Shown here: positions 1 to 8,712 of the stretch, piece by piece
How the letters are laid out: each line of letters begins with the position of its first letter
How positions within the stretch are numbered: position 1 is the first letter of the stretch
DNA from: an uncultured Bacilli bacterium
GTDB taxonomy: Bacteria > Bacillota_I > Bacilli_A > ML615J-28 > CAG-698
Direction: 5' to 3'
Length of the DNA: 64,000 bases
Assembly (NCBI GenBank): GCA_934096585.1
Contig: CAKOMG010000005.1
Coordinates: 1-64,000, forward strand
Translations under genes and position numbers: made by a program
The notes under the pieces: generated by a model
The model's input: only the letters and a program-made list of their open reading frames with translations
Databases searched by the model: none
Told to the model about the DNA's origin: nothing

Positions 1-459
1 CCAATCAACTATATACATATCATAAAAAACAGTATTTATCTCATAATCTCTACTGATTAATGATGAAAATTGTTTTCTAAATTCTTCTGCAACTTTATCA
101 AAGTTTGTTGGGGTAACAATAACATAAGTAAATCCTTCTTTTGTTTTTCCCTTATAACTTAATGTATAAGTTAATTTAACTTTGACAGCTTTAGCACGAT
201 TAACAGTAACAACACCATCAATATCAATTGCATCATTATCTGAATCCCATTCAATTTCTACTCCTTCAAAGTTATCAATTAACACTAAGTCTTCATCTGT
301 AACTTTAACTAAATTATTATTAATTTCAGTTTCAGCCTTTGTAAAAGCAGCATTAATTTCTTCTTCTGTAGGACCTTCTGGTTTAGGATCTTTTTCTTTA
401 CAGCCTACAACCATAAGAACAACAAACAATAAAAATACAAATATAATTCTTTTTTTCAT
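1..459 (-). CDS. Lipoprotein with Ig-like domain, 3' end outside window
   Basis: Reading from the ATG at 459 the frame stays open to base 1, so at least 153 residues are encoded and the C-terminus is missing. The first 20 residues are a lipoprotein signal ending in the lipobox VVGC, so Cys20 would be lipidated by Lgt (present at 25814). Residues about 50-115 resemble the atrophied bacterial Ig-like domain (WDSDNDAIDIDGVV followed by a beta-rich stretch ending TYVIV). A ribosome site CGGAGGAAA precedes the start and a good promoter lies at 486-514. It follows the terminator of the SipW/McrB operon, so it is a separate transcript. Function unknown beyond a surface-anchored protein. Confidence 0.85.
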   Translation of the reverse strand, partial: MKKRIIFVFLLFVVLMVVGCKEKDPKPEGPTEEEINAAFTKAETEINNNLVKVTDEDLVLIDNFEGVEIEWDSDNDAIDIDGVVTVNRAKAVKVKLTYTLSYKGKTKEGFTYVIVTPTNFDKVAEEFRKQFSSLISRDYEINTVFYDMYIVDW

Positions 460-485
460 ATTTCCTCCGTTTTCATTACACTTTA

Positions 486-514
486 ATTGTATCATAAAAT
501 GTTTTCATTTTCAA
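486..514 (-). promoter_or_regulatory. Promoter of the partial lipoprotein gene
   Basis: On the minus strand a -35 box TTGAAA (509-514) and a -10 box TACAAT (486-491) are separated by 17 bases, about 25 bases upstream of the ATG at 459. Confidence 0.7.
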
Positions 515-556
515 TATTTATTATTTTTTTTACATTTTTTAACAATCACACCTAAA

Positions 557-597
557 TAAAAAAGCATAGTTTAAACAATATTGTTTTAAAACTATGC
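557..597 (-). terminator. Terminator of the SipW/McrB operon
   Basis: A long inverted repeat (GCATAGTTT at 597-589 pairing with AAACTATGC at 572-564) is followed on the minus strand by a T run at 558-563, just after the stop of the gene at 615. Confidence 0.8.
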
Positions 598-614
598 ATA
601 TTTTGATTTAAGAA

Positions 615-1244
615 TTATTTCCTATTTTCTTCTTCTATTTCTTTTCTAATTTCTTCTCTTAATTTAGTTTCACTAATAGTCTCTTGCTTCTTAGAAAATT
701 CTAATTCTGCTTTTTCTTTATTTACTTTAAAGATATTTTGAATAGCAACAATTAAAATATATAGAAAAATAAGGAAAATAATGGCAAAAATTATATTCTT
801 ATTATTTCTTGCAAGCTTACCAATACCTAGAAATGATCCATATTTAACAACTTTACCAACATAATTACTACTAGTTGTATATATTGCATCAACAGAATTA
901 TTATTATCTCCCTTAGTAACTAAGGAGCCATCTTCATTAATACCAACTACTCTATGTACAACATTAATATGATATTCATCATTATAATAAACAATTATAT
1001 CATTAACTTTAATATTTTCAAAGGGAATATCTTTAAAAACAATAATATCATTTACTTTAATTGTATCTTCCATTGAAGGGGTAACTACTGTAGAGAAACT
1101 ATATCCAAAAAACTTTAATTGTTTCCCTTGTTTATGACTAATAATTCCTAAGATTAAAATTAATAAAGCAACAACAAATAGCCCTCCACAAATTATATTA
1201 CCAATTATAGAAAATATCTTTTTTCTTGAATTTTTTTGTTCCAT
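615..1244 (-). CDS. SipW-like signal peptidase I (S26B), second copy
   Basis: A 209-residue membrane peptidase of the ER/archaeal/SipW type. One transmembrane helix lies near residues 13-35. The nucleophile Ser57 sits in TPSME, and the general base is His97 in VVHRV, where ordinary bacterial leader peptidases have Lys. Further conserved boxes are VNDIIV and the KGDNN motif near residue 113. A second transmembrane helix (about 152-170) precedes a charged cytoplasmic tail. In the family, SipW processes TasA-type fibre proteins, and three such substrates lie upstream at 5817-8531. It is the last gene of the operon, 3 bases after the coiled-coil gene at 1248, with a terminator behind it. Having two SipW-like enzymes in one cluster is unusual; division of labour is inference. 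Confidence 0.9.
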   Translation of the reverse strand: MEQKNSRKKIFSIIGNIICGGLFVVALLILILGIISHKQGKQLKFFGYSFSTVVTPSMEDTIKVNDIIVFKDIPFENIKVNDIIVYYNDEYHINVVHRVVGINEDGSLVTKGDNNNSVDAIYTTSSNYVGKVVKYGSFLGIGKLARNNKNIIFAIIFLIFLYILIVAIQNIFKVNKEKAELEFSKKQETISETKLREEIRKEIEEENRK

Positions 1245-1247
1245 GAA

Positions 1248-3206
1248 TTACCCCTTTAACGAAGCTTCATATGCTTTAACTTTTTCAATAGCAATATGTT
1301 CTTTCTCTAATTGTAAATCTATTCTTTGTTGTTCTTTAGTTTCTTCAATCAAATGTTTTAAATCATTGATTTCATCCATTTCTTGAGAAACATATGTATT
1401 TTCAAATAATGTTTGTTCCATATTTTTAACATTATCATATTCATTTAAAATATCTTTTTTAATATTTTTAAATTCCTTATCTCTTTTTTTCTTAGATTCT
1501 GAAATTAATTTTTTTAAATCTTTTGTATCTTGATTTAGTGCGTTTAATTCATTAAATAAAGCCTGTTTTTTTGCTTCTAATTGCTTTTTGCGTTCTTCTT
1601 TATACTTATTTACTTCTAATTTAATTTGATTAGAAGCCATTGTACGCAGTTCATTAACTGCATCCTTTTCATAATCTAAGAGTTCTTTATTATTATTTAA
1701 AGCTTCGAGGCGCAATTTTAAAGTTTCATTTTCTTGCTTTTTGTTATTAATTTGACTAGTTAATTTAGCAATTGTTTTGTCACTCTTTGCTTTATCAATT
1801 TCATTTTGTTTTTGCTTAATAATTTGTTTATTCAACTGTTCCATTTCTTTTAATAACTTCTTTTCTTTTCGTAAAGAATTATTGTAATCAACTTCTTTAA
1901 TTTCTCTTATTACTTTCGCAAATTTTAATTGATATTTTTTCTTTTCATACTCTTTTGCAAGATTCTTTTCAGTGACTAAATAGTTAAATATGTTTTGTTC
2001 TTCTTCAAATTTAAAGATTGCTTCATATAAACTATTAACAATTTCTGTTGTTTTCTTTAAAGCTCTTTTTAAAGCTTCATCATTATCATAACCTTTTTCT
2101 TCTTTTATTTCCTCTGTAGATTGTTTAAATAATTCTTTATACTTATTTAAAAAATATTCATTTAGCGTTGTATCTTCAAGTTGTAATGTTTTTGGATTAT
2201 CAACAAAGTCTTTAGCATTTTCTTTTAAATACTTGTTTCTTTTCTTTTTATAATCCGTATCAACATTGCCAATATTAAAAAGTTCATTACGCATTGATTG
2301 ATTGCCTAAGATTGTGGCAAAATTAATTAAAGTCAAGTCTTTAATTTGTTTTTCAAAATCTTTAGTAAATTCAATATTTTTTTCCTGAACATCAATATCA
2401 TAAGCAAGTGTAGAATATTTATCTAAAAACAACCACAAGTTATAAGCATTTTTAAAATCAGGATTCTTAAGAATAATATTAGTTTTCATAATTGGTGGTC
2501 TAACTGGTGTAACTTTTTTAAGCATTTGCATAAATTGGTTATTCCTTAATGCTTCCACTAATTGCTCTAATTTCTCAACTCTTTCTAATAAAGCATAATT
2601 ATCTTCATTTATTTCTTTATTATCTAAATCCTTTTTTACAGTTAAATCAATTTTCATTTCAACATTTACATTATCAATATCAAATTTTGATTCTGTATAA
2701 ACATGATCTTTTTGATATGATTCAACATTTTCTTTAATAATCAAGTATCTATTTCTAACAAATAAGAATAATCTATTTATAAGTGTTGCAATAAAGCGAT
2801 TTTCATAAATATTAAATTCTTGTTCAGCATTTATTGTTAAAATTTTTTTAGGAATGACATTTTGTTCTTTATCAATGTCTTTGATTAAATGAGTGTGACT
2901 CGCCAAATGTCTAACTGAAGTCGAATTAATTTTTTTTGCTCTTTCAACATCAACAACTTCTTGTTCATATCTAAGCGCTGATCTTGGATTTTTAGTAATA
3001 CGGTCAAGTGATGGAAAATATGATTCAACTGTTGACACCCACTCAACATCAAAGATTTTAGTTTGTGACATGTTTTTTTGATAAAATGAGTTAACACCAG
3101 AATAATAAAATTTATCGAAATACTTAACAAATTCTTCATTATCTAGTTGAAATAATTTAGTACTTATGACACTATATAATTTATCCAAATCATCTCTATT
3201 TTGCAT
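1248..3206 (-). CDS. Coiled-coil partner of the McrB-like ATPase (DUF2357-like)
   Basis: A 652-residue soluble protein with no signal peptide. Residues about 115-310 resemble the DUF2357 region of proteins encoded next to McrB-like ATPases: the NIYENRFIATLINRL helix and the later RPPIMKTN followed by a helical stretch. From about residue 360 to the end it is almost entirely Lys/Glu-rich coiled coil, in place of the PD-(D/E)XK nuclease usually expected there; I see no nuclease motif. It lies 55 bases downstream of the ATPase gene in the same operon, with AGGAGG before the ATG. I infer that it forms a complex with that ATPase, acting as a structural or regulatory partner and not as a restriction nuclease. 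The family assignment is from memory of sequence patterns and moderately sure. Confidence 0.75.
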   Translation of the reverse strand: MQNRDDLDKLYSVISTKLFQLDNEEFVKYFDKFYYSGVNSFYQKNMSQTKIFDVEWVSTVESYFPSLDRITKNPRSALRYEQEVVDVERAKKINSTSVRHLASHTHLIKDIDKEQNVIPKKILTINAEQEFNIYENRFIATLINRLFLFVRNRYLIIKENVESYQKDHVYTESKFDIDNVNVEMKIDLTVKKDLDNKEINEDNYALLERVEKLEQLVEALRNNQFMQMLKKVTPVRPPIMKTNIILKNPDFKNAYNLWLFLDKYSTLAYDIDVQEKNIEFTKDFEKQIKDLTLINFATILGNQSMRNELFNIGNVDTDYKKKRNKYLKENAKDFVDNPKTLQLEDTTLNEYFLNKYKELFKQSTEEIKEEKGYDNDEALKRALKKTTEIVNSLYEAIFKFEEEQNIFNYLVTEKNLAKEYEKKKYQLKFAKVIREIKEVDYNNSLRKEKKLLKEMEQLNKQIIKQKQNEIDKAKSDKTIAKLTSQINNKKQENETLKLRLEALNNNKELLDYEKDAVNELRTMASNQIKLEVNKYKEERKKQLEAKKQALFNELNALNQDTKDLKKLISESKKKRDKEFKNIKKDILNEYDNVKNMEQTLFENTYVSQEMDEINDLKHLIEETKEQQRIDLQLEKEHIAIEKVKAYEASLKG

Positions 3207-3225
3207 ATCTTCCTCCTAATGAAAT

Positions 3226-3248
3226 AAGAGCTCTTTATAAGAGCTCTT
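3226..3248 (-). other. Hairpin between ATPase and coiled-coil genes
   Basis: Two copies of the self-complementary decamer AAGAGCTCTT lie three bases apart, so the transcript can form a stable hairpin followed by only a weak T-rich stretch. It could attenuate transcription or set an mRNA processing point inside the operon. Confidence 0.5.
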
Positions 3249-3261
3249 TATTTATAAATTA

Positions 3262-4785
3262 TTATGAGTTCTTTATTAATTCCTTTAAATAATTTATACT
3301 TTCTAAACATTTATTTTTACCATAAAGTTTATCTAATAAGCTAATTAAATCATTTAATTCTTTGTGTAAGAATGATAGATTTAAACTTTCAAACTTTCTT
3401 AAAACTTTATGACACACAAAGTAATCGATTCCTTCTACTTCTGTTCCTCCACATGCAACATATACAGGAACAAATGTTTTTAATTGTTTCATAATACGGT
3501 TACCAAATGTTACTTTCATATTATCTACAATAAATCTATCTAATTTTGTTAATGTATCCAGAGTTTTTGTATCTAAGGCATAATCAATTTGTGCTTGACT
3601 AAATAAATTATCTAAATACTCATAATTCATTGTAATTCCATTTGTTAATGGAGCATCAACAAATTTAGCTCTATTATTCATTTCAATTACAGTGGCACGA
3701 TCATATACTTTATCTGTTATAGTGAACGTAGAATCATCTTTATTAGCAGTACCGATAAACCATACGTTTTGAGGAACTAATATTTTTCCATTGATGATAT
3801 GTTTTGGATCGCTTGGAAGAGATTCAGGTACTAAATCAATTTTCCATTCATTAACATCTGGCATTTCCATAATCGATAAGAATTCCGCAAAGTAATATTC
3901 AATACGGGCAAGGTTCATTTCGTCAAGAATTATAAAACTTAAATCTTCACGATATGTTGCTTCATATAGAGCTTTTAAGAAATCTGTCTCATTAAATTTT
4001 TTAGTGAATTCATTTAAATAACCTAAGATTTCTTGACGATCACGCCATGATGGCTGTACCGATACAATAGATGCATCATGACCAAAGAACTTACCCATTG
4101 CATATGGTAAAGATGTTTTACCAGTACCAGATATACCTTCAAGAATCATTATTTTAGATGTAGCAAGTCCAGCAAAATATGCAGCTATTACTTTTGAATC
4201 ATAGTACAAATGTAATTGGCTTGCTGAAAAATTAACGAATCTTTCACAAAGTTCAGGTAAATTAACTAAATCTTCAGGAAGCATATTAATATTAGTAATT
4301 TGGAATTCATATTCTTTATCAACATTTATAAGTTTAACAAATCTAGATGGACCAACATTTTTCTTTTCTTGTTTTTCTTCATCTTCAACTTTTGGTAAAG
4401 GTTTTGGTCCACTTACTTTAAGTCCTAAAATTTGATTTTTTTCAGCAACTAATTCTTCGATTTTATAATTTAATGATTCAATTTCTTCTAATAAATCTTC
4501 TTTTTCAATATTTTTTAATTTATATCTTTTACGTTTACGAATATATTGTATTAAACGCATAACGCAAAATGTTATAAAAGCAAGATTAATTAATAATACA
4601 AATACATAACATATCCAATCAAATACTTTAAATTCACCTGAAGATCTTACTAAATCATCAAAGTAACCTTTAATATCTGTGAATAGCCATTTAATAATTG
4701 CATCAAATATTGATTTTATAAAATCCCATAAGTTACTAAAAAATTGTCTTATAAAATTGACATAATACATTGCCCATTCGCGCAT
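3262..4785 (-). CDS. Membrane-anchored McrB-like AAA+ ATPase
   Basis: A 507-residue protein. The N-terminus has amphipathic aromatic helices, then one clear transmembrane segment (about 56-80), a basic stretch RKRKRYK and a coiled coil (about 95-120). The C-terminal AAA+ domain shows Walker A GISGTGKTSL (near residue 218), Walker B IILDEMNLAR and the sensor-1 segment WFIGTANKDD. The DEMNLAR box and the following YFAEFLSIME helix are typical of McrB/MoxR-group ATPases, which in McrBC drive a restriction complex using GTP or ATP. Here no DNA-binding or nuclease domain is visible and the protein is tethered to the membrane between two SipW-like peptidases. AGGAG precedes the start. A role in assembling or remodelling the secreted fibre system is inference from context. 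Confidence 0.88.
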   Translation of the reverse strand: MREWAMYYVNFIRQFFSNLWDFIKSIFDAIIKWLFTDIKGYFDDLVRSSGEFKVFDWICYVFVLLINLAFITFCVMRLIQYIRKRKRYKLKNIEKEDLLEEIESLNYKIEELVAEKNQILGLKVSGPKPLPKVEDEEKQEKKNVGPSRFVKLINVDKEYEFQITNINMLPEDLVNLPELCERFVNFSASQLHLYYDSKVIAAYFAGLATSKIMILEGISGTGKTSLPYAMGKFFGHDASIVSVQPSWRDRQEILGYLNEFTKKFNETDFLKALYEATYREDLSFIILDEMNLARIEYYFAEFLSIMEMPDVNEWKIDLVPESLPSDPKHIINGKILVPQNVWFIGTANKDDSTFTITDKVYDRATVIEMNNRAKFVDAPLTNGITMNYEYLDNLFSQAQIDYALDTKTLDTLTKLDRFIVDNMKVTFGNRIMKQLKTFVPVYVACGGTEVEGIDYFVCHKVLRKFESLNLSFLHKELNDLISLLDKLYGKNKCLESINYLKELIKNS

Positions 4786-4806
4786 ATGTCTATTCTCCTA
4801 TACTTA

Positions 4807-4834
4807 TTAAGCGATTAAACTTAATTTAATCGCT
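4807..4834 (-). other. Intra-operon hairpin before the ATPase gene
   Basis: AAGCGATTAAA pairs with TTTAATCGCTT across a short loop. No T run follows on the minus strand, so it is not a classic terminator for this operon; mRNA processing or stability is possible. Confidence 0.4.
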
Positions 4835-4841
4835 TCATTTT

Positions 4842-5654
4842 TTATTCGTTTTTATTTTCAGAAGTTTCATTAGATTCTTTTTTACTAGCTTCCATTTCAG
4901 CAAGAATTTCTTTACGTATTCTTTCTCTTTCAGCTTCTAAGTCTTCTTTATGAACTTCTGCTTTTCCAGCCATTTCAGCTTCTAATTTTTGTCTATTTAA
5001 GACTAATAAATTTTTGATTAAAATATATGCTTCAAGTAATAATAGCAATCCTGTTGGAAGTACTATACATAATCCAAATCCTTGTTTACTTTGTAAGTAA
5101 GCTAATGTTTTACCACCATTTGTAATTTTAGATGAGTATGTACCAACAATATCATTTTCACCAATCAATTGACAAGTCATACGAATGTTAACATCACCAT
5201 CATATGCTTCTTTTGTAGTGAAGACACGATTAGGATAATTCTTTTTAACGTAATCACCTTGTAAAATATAGTATTTACCGCCTTCTGAATTTGTTCCTAT
5301 ATAAACAATTCTGTGGGTATTTAATTGATTAGTTTTAGGATCTAAATTAGTATCTTTAAAAGTAATAACATCTCCTACTTTTAATTCTTCTATTGCTTTT
5401 TTGTTAATTGCTTTAACAATTACTAAATCTCCAGCATTAAAAGAATCTTTATTATCGCCTACCATTGATTCAGTTTGTACAGCCATAAAACTATATCCGA
5501 ATAGTTTTGGTACTTTATTTTCTTTACCACTTAAATTTGCGATTGCAAATATTAGTAGAAAGGCAATAAATAAATAGAATAATACATTAAGTATTATTGT
5601 TAATACTTTTTTTACTGTATCTTTCTTGCTTATTACTTCTTGGTTATTTTCCAT
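4842..5654 (-). CDS. SipW-like signal peptidase I (S26B), first copy
   Basis: A 270-residue membrane peptidase of the SipW/ER type. A transmembrane helix spans about residues 17-40. Ser63 (in TESMV) is the expected nucleophile and His114 (in THRIV) the general base, with conserved GDLVIVK and VGDVITF boxes and the LQGDY motif between the catalytic His and the second helix (about 197-215). The C-terminus is a long charged helical tail. Family members remove SipW-type signal peptides from TasA-like proteins, and the three candidate substrates are immediately upstream. A strong terminator and a separate promoter lie between it and the last substrate gene, so enzyme and substrates can be made at different levels. 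Confidence 0.92.
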   Translation of the reverse strand: MENNQEVISKKDTVKKVLTIILNVLFYLFIAFLLIFAIANLSGKENKVPKLFGYSFMAVQTESMVGDNKDSFNAGDLVIVKAINKKAIEELKVGDVITFKDTNLDPKTNQLNTHRIVYIGTNSEGGKYYILQGDYVKKNYPNRVFTTKEAYDGDVNIRMTCQLIGENDIVGTYSSKITNGGKTLAYLQSKQGFGLCIVLPTGLLLLLEAYILIKNLLVLNRQKLEAEMAGKAEVHKEDLEAERERIRKEILAEMEASKKESNETSENKNE

Positions 5655-5688
5655 ATTTGTTTACCATTCCTTCTATATAATAAATACT

Positions 5689-5722
5689 ATTATATAATAT
5701 CATATTTTAACGCACAAATCAA
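5689..5722 (-). promoter_or_regulatory. Internal promoter(s) for peptidase/ATPase genes
   Basis: Two overlapping options exist on the minus strand: TTGTGC (5712-5717) with TATAAT (5689-5694), and TTGATT (5717-5722) with TATTAT (5694-5699). Both have 17-base spacers and sit just upstream of the ribosome site of the gene at 4842. Confidence 0.6.
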
Positions 5723-5751
5723 TCAATTTATTAATTTATTATTTCCTACTG

Positions 5752-5787
5752 TATAAAAGGTTCAGATGCAATAGCACCTAAACCTTT
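5752..5787 (-). terminator. Terminator after the TasA-like genes
   Basis: A 14-pair stem (AAAGGTTTAGGTGC with GCATCTGAACCTTT, loop TATT) is followed by TTTTAT on the minus strand. It should end or reduce transcription between the secreted subunits and the peptidase/ATPase genes. Confidence 0.75.
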
Positions 5788-5816
5788 ACATCATTTTAAG
5801 TTATTAAATTGTATTA

Positions 5817-6779
5817 TTATGCAACTAATTTAAATTCAAATGAAACAGTTATCTTTTTTCCTAGAATTGCATTAATGCAATCTGCATCAAAACCATTTAG
5901 CCAAACATAAACATCAACAGTAACGCCAGCAGTTGTTAATTGATCAGCAGGTATAACAGCATCGGTAGTAGTAACTTCAGTATTAAATTTATAAGAAGTA
6001 TCATCTTCAGCAAATGTAGCATTGAATGTAAATCCTTTAGCGTCAGCATATTTTTTAGCTATACCAGTCGCAATAGTTTTATCTTCTTCTATCGCCAAGC
6101 CTTTATTTTCAGTAGTAGAATGAGTAGTTAATTTAACTTTACCACCATAAACAAATGTAACTCTTGCCGCATCAGAAGCATAATATTTATATTTTTTTCC
6201 AGCAACTAAATAACAATCTGATTCCATAAAATAACGAATAACTTTGCTTCCTTCATTTTCAACTACCACAGGAACAGTATGAGTAGCATCAGCTGTAGTT
6301 ACACCAGTAACATCATCTTTTAAAACTGTTGCATCTGCAGTCCACTCATAGGCACTTGAACCCATAGTTACTTTAGAAACACTAACAGCTTTATTTGTAG
6401 CAGTGCCAACAGCACGAATTTTGATAGGCAATTTCAAATAAGAACCTGCCTTTGTAATATTATCACCCTGAGAATTAGTAAATTCTACTCCATCTTGTGA
6501 TTTTACTAAATCAATTAAATTTAAAGCTTCGTTTGCTTTGCCTGTTCCATAATTTTCATCAATATATTTTTGAATCATTTCTTTAGTTAATGTACTTACC
6601 CATGTCTTACCATCTAATGATATTTCAATACCTTCACCAGATGTTACATCTGCTTCAACATCTCCAACAGTTGCAGAAGTTCCTAATGTGAACCATGCAT
6701 AAGTTGTAGTTCCTAATGCGATAACTGCAAATAAAATTGCAACTAAAGATAATGTGATTTTTCTTGTTAATTTTTTCAT
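5817..6779 (-). CDS. TasA-like secreted protein with SipW-type signal peptide
   Basis: A 320-residue exported protein. The signal region (residues 1-31) has the MKKLTRK start, a hydrophobic core and the TTYAWFT boundary typical of SipW-cognate substrates. The mature part is beta-rich, with GIEISLDGKTW near residue 50 and a C-terminal block YVWLNGFDADC near residue 295 ending in an amphipathic strand. The neighbour at 6803 shares both blocks and the protein at 7806 shares the last one, so the three are paralogues. TasA/CalY relatives polymerise into cell-surface fibres or matrix; that role here is inferred from the signal type and the adjacent peptidases. RBS AAAGGAG. Expression is under the tandem c-di-GMP riboswitches. 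Confidence 0.85.
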   Translation of the reverse strand: MKKLTRKITLSLVAILFAVIALGTTTYAWFTLGTSATVGDVEADVTSGEGIEISLDGKTWVSTLTKEMIQKYIDENYGTGKANEALNLIDLVKSQDGVEFTNSQGDNITKAGSYLKLPIKIRAVGTATNKAVSVSKVTMGSSAYEWTADATVLKDDVTGVTTADATHTVPVVVENEGSKVIRYFMESDCYLVAGKKYKYYASDAARVTFVYGGKVKLTTHSTTENKGLAIEEDKTIATGIAKKYADAKGFTFNATFAEDDTSYKFNTEVTTTDAVIPADQLTTAGVTVDVYVWLNGFDADCINAILGKKITVSFEFKLVA

Positions 6780-6802
6780 TTTTTAATATCTCCTTTTATT
6801 AT

Positions 6803-7771
6803 TTATTTATGAATAATTCCAAATTGGAATTTCATTTGAAGTTTTATGCTATCGGATAGAACAGCATCGAAACAATCAATATCCCATCCTTCAATCCATA
6901 TTCTTATTTCAGTTTCTCCAAAATAATAATCACCATTTTTAGTCAAATTACTAATCAAAGAATTATTATTCTCTGTTACTGATTCATCAAGAATTTCTGT
7001 AAGATTATTATTATACATAGTAGTATAATTTAAAACAGGAGCGTTTGTTGGATTGCTTGCATCACTGTTTGTTTTATTTTTATAATAACTATATGCTCCA
7101 TATGCAATCTTCTTTTCTTCATCAGTTTCACCATATGTTTGAGCATAACCTCTTTTTAAATCAGCATTAGAGTTTTGACTAAAATCAAAAACTTTAATAT
7201 TATTATTATCTTTAAATGAAACTCGCATTGAATTTTCAACATAATACTTTTTAGTTGCATCAGTAGTTTTATATTCAACTTTTGCTCCATTCCAGTCAAT
7301 ATAATCAACATCAGGTTTCCAATCAACGCCTTTTGATTTTATAGCAGTGCCATCACCCATTACATCGTAAGTAGAACTATTATTATGCGAAGTTAAATAA
7401 ATCCCATAATCATTGCCTACAACTGCATTAACATTATTAACTCTAAAGTGCAATGTGAATTTAACATATTTTGATTCATTTGCCACAGTATTACCATCTA
7501 ATGCTGTCATATCATAACCATTTATAGTAGTGATAGATTCTAATTTAACATTATTAGTTTTTTCAGAAATCAAAGCACTATCAAGTTTATTATACCATGT
7601 CTTTCCATCAAGTGAAACCTCTATTCCAACCCCAGATGTAATACCCATTTCAATTTGATCTACCTTTGCAATATTATTTAAAGTAAACCATGCATAAGTA
7701 CTAGTACCTAAAGCCACAACAGTAAGTAATACCATAACTATAATTATTGTCAATTTTCTTTGAACTTTCAT
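6803..7771 (-). CDS. TasA-like secreted protein with SipW-type signal peptide
   Basis: A 322-residue exported protein paralogous to the one at 5817. The signal segment ends STYAWFTLN near residue 31. The mature N-terminus repeats the GIEVSLDGKTW block, and the C-terminus carries IWIEGWDIDCFDAV followed by alternating hydrophobic residues. The middle, rich in Asn, Tyr and Thr, differs from its paralogue and may form the exposed surface of the subunit. It lies 23 bases upstream of 5817 and 34 downstream of the gene at 7806, clearly one transcript, with AGAGGAG before the ATG. The likely function is an extracellular fibre or matrix subunit (inference). Confidence 0.84.
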   Translation of the reverse strand: MKVQRKLTIIIVMVLLTVVALGTSTYAWFTLNNIAKVDQIEMGITSGVGIEVSLDGKTWYNKLDSALISEKTNNVKLESITTINGYDMTALDGNTVANESKYVKFTLHFRVNNVNAVVGNDYGIYLTSHNNSSTYDVMGDGTAIKSKGVDWKPDVDYIDWNGAKVEYKTTDATKKYYVENSMRVSFKDNNNIKVFDFSQNSNADLKRGYAQTYGETDEEKKIAYGAYSYYKNKTNSDASNPTNAPVLNYTTMYNNNLTEILDESVTENNNSLISNLTKNGDYYFGETEIRIWIEGWDIDCFDAVLSDSIKLQMKFQFGIIHK

Positions 7772-7805
7772 TTTTTATCTCTCCTCTCTAATAATTTTAT
7801 TATTA

Positions 7806-8531
7806 TTAATCATCAACTTTCGCATTAGTAATTTTGAAAGTCATTTCCATTTTAATTTGACCTCCTTTTACAGAGTCCGTACACTCAGGATCCCAACCTT
7901 CAAGCCAAATAATTAAAGAAAACTTCTTAATATCACTAGGTTTAAAATTTAAGATCTTATGGCTACATATAGTTTTATCATCTTTGAAATATTCACAAAA
8001 TTCATCAGGAGTTTGGTCAAACGGATGTTTTTCTGTATTATCATTTTTTAAATAAACAATTTTTTTATTTTCATCTTCTACCAACATAATTCTCGTCGCT
8101 GAATCAACATTTCTAGTGACTTGAGTAATTAAAATATCAAAAGATAAATCTACTGTTGTTGTACCATCATTTTTCAAAAAGAAAGTATAACCAAGGTAAG
8201 TATATCCTCTAGGATCTCTATAATTACCACCATCACTATTAATAACATCTTCAAAATTGATATCGTCATATGCAACCGGATATGCATTTGTCATCGGTTT
8301 AACTAGCAATCTAGGATACGAAGCTGTAAAGTTTTCATTTTCACATAATGAAATACCAGCGTAATAAGCAGATTGATCTAATGAAATAACAAATGTACCC
8401 ATATTTAGACCAAAGTATGCTACTACACCAATTAATGCAGATATTAAGCCTGTTGCTAAGATAGCTGCTATTAAAAAGTTTTTACGTATTTTATACTTGG
8501 TCATAGCAACTGATTGCTTTTTTATAGCCAA
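7806..8531 (-). CDS. TasA-like/SipW-cognate secreted protein, TTG start
   Basis: A 241-residue protein, first gene behind the riboswitches. I take the TTG at 8531 as start because AAGGTGG precedes it; the next in-frame ATG has no ribosome site. A basic N-terminus and a hydrophobic segment (about 19-42) form the export signal. The later part contains a strand pattern like the other two proteins and the conserved IIWLEGWDPEC block near residue 210. It lacks the AWFT signature and the SLDGKTW block, so it is a diverged member, possibly an anchor, cap or minor subunit as in other fibre operons (inference). The first open reading frame after two transcription-control elements is the gene most directly regulated by c-di-GMP. 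Confidence 0.8.
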   Translation of the reverse strand: MAIKKQSVAMTKYKIRKNFLIAAILATGLISALIGVVAYFGLNMGTFVISLDQSAYYAGISLCENENFTASYPRLLVKPMTNAYPVAYDDINFEDVINSDGGNYRDPRGYTYLGYTFFLKNDGTTTVDLSFDILITQVTRNVDSATRIMLVEDENKKIVYLKNDNTEKHPFDQTPDEFCEYFKDDKTICSHKILNFKPSDIKKFSLIIWLEGWDPECTDSVKGGQIKMEMTFKITNAKVDD

Positions 8532-8545
8532 CTACCACCTTTCTA

Positions 8546-8591
8546 AAATAAAAAGTCATTCCAATGCACTTATAAAGTGATTAAGAATGAC
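8546..8591 (-). terminator. Expression-platform terminator of the proximal riboswitch
   Basis: On the minus strand GTCATTC (8591-8585) pairs with GAATGAC (8561-8555), enclosing an inner perfect hairpin CACTT/AAGTG (8579-8567), then TTTTTATTTT. The 5' arm overlaps the 3' end of the proximal aptamer, so aptamer folding and terminator formation should compete. Confidence 0.75.
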
Positions 8592-8653
8592 AACTGGCTA
8601 CCATCTCAGGCCCTATAGCTTTGCGTCACTAGATTTCTCTAGCTTTGCCTTTA
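8586..8653 (-). promoter_or_regulatory. c-di-GMP-I (GEMM) riboswitch, promoter-distal copy
   Basis: The minus-strand RNA matches the GEMM-I consensus: AAAGGCAAAG, a 6-pair hairpin closed by a GAAA tetraloop (GCUAGA/UCUAGU), the GACGCAAAGC core, GGGCCU, and AUGGUAGCC at the 3' side. The G at the start of GGCAAA corresponds, as I recall the alignment, to the G20 position that favours c-di-GMP over cGAMP. It is identical over 68 bases to the copy at 8701-8768. It lies in the 5' leader of the secreted-protein operon, 55 bases before the start codon. Confidence 0.92.
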
Positions 8654-8671
8654 ACATTTTATATACAGGCA

Positions 8672-8712
8672 TAAAAAAATACCAGTATATCATTAAAATT
8701 AATGACAACTGG
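8672..8712 (-). terminator. Expression-platform terminator of the distal riboswitch
   Basis: On the minus strand CCAGT (8712-8708) pairs with ACTGG (8686-8682) and TCATTAA with TTAATGA inside it, followed by seven Ts. The CCAGT arm belongs to the conserved 3' part of the aptamer, so ligand-stabilised aptamer should block the terminator and turn expression on. Confidence 0.75.

Noticed and set aside
3262..4785. Functional McrBC restriction system
   Set aside because: No DNA-binding domain in the ATPase, no PD-(D/E)XK motif in the partner, a membrane anchor present, and location in a secretion operon.
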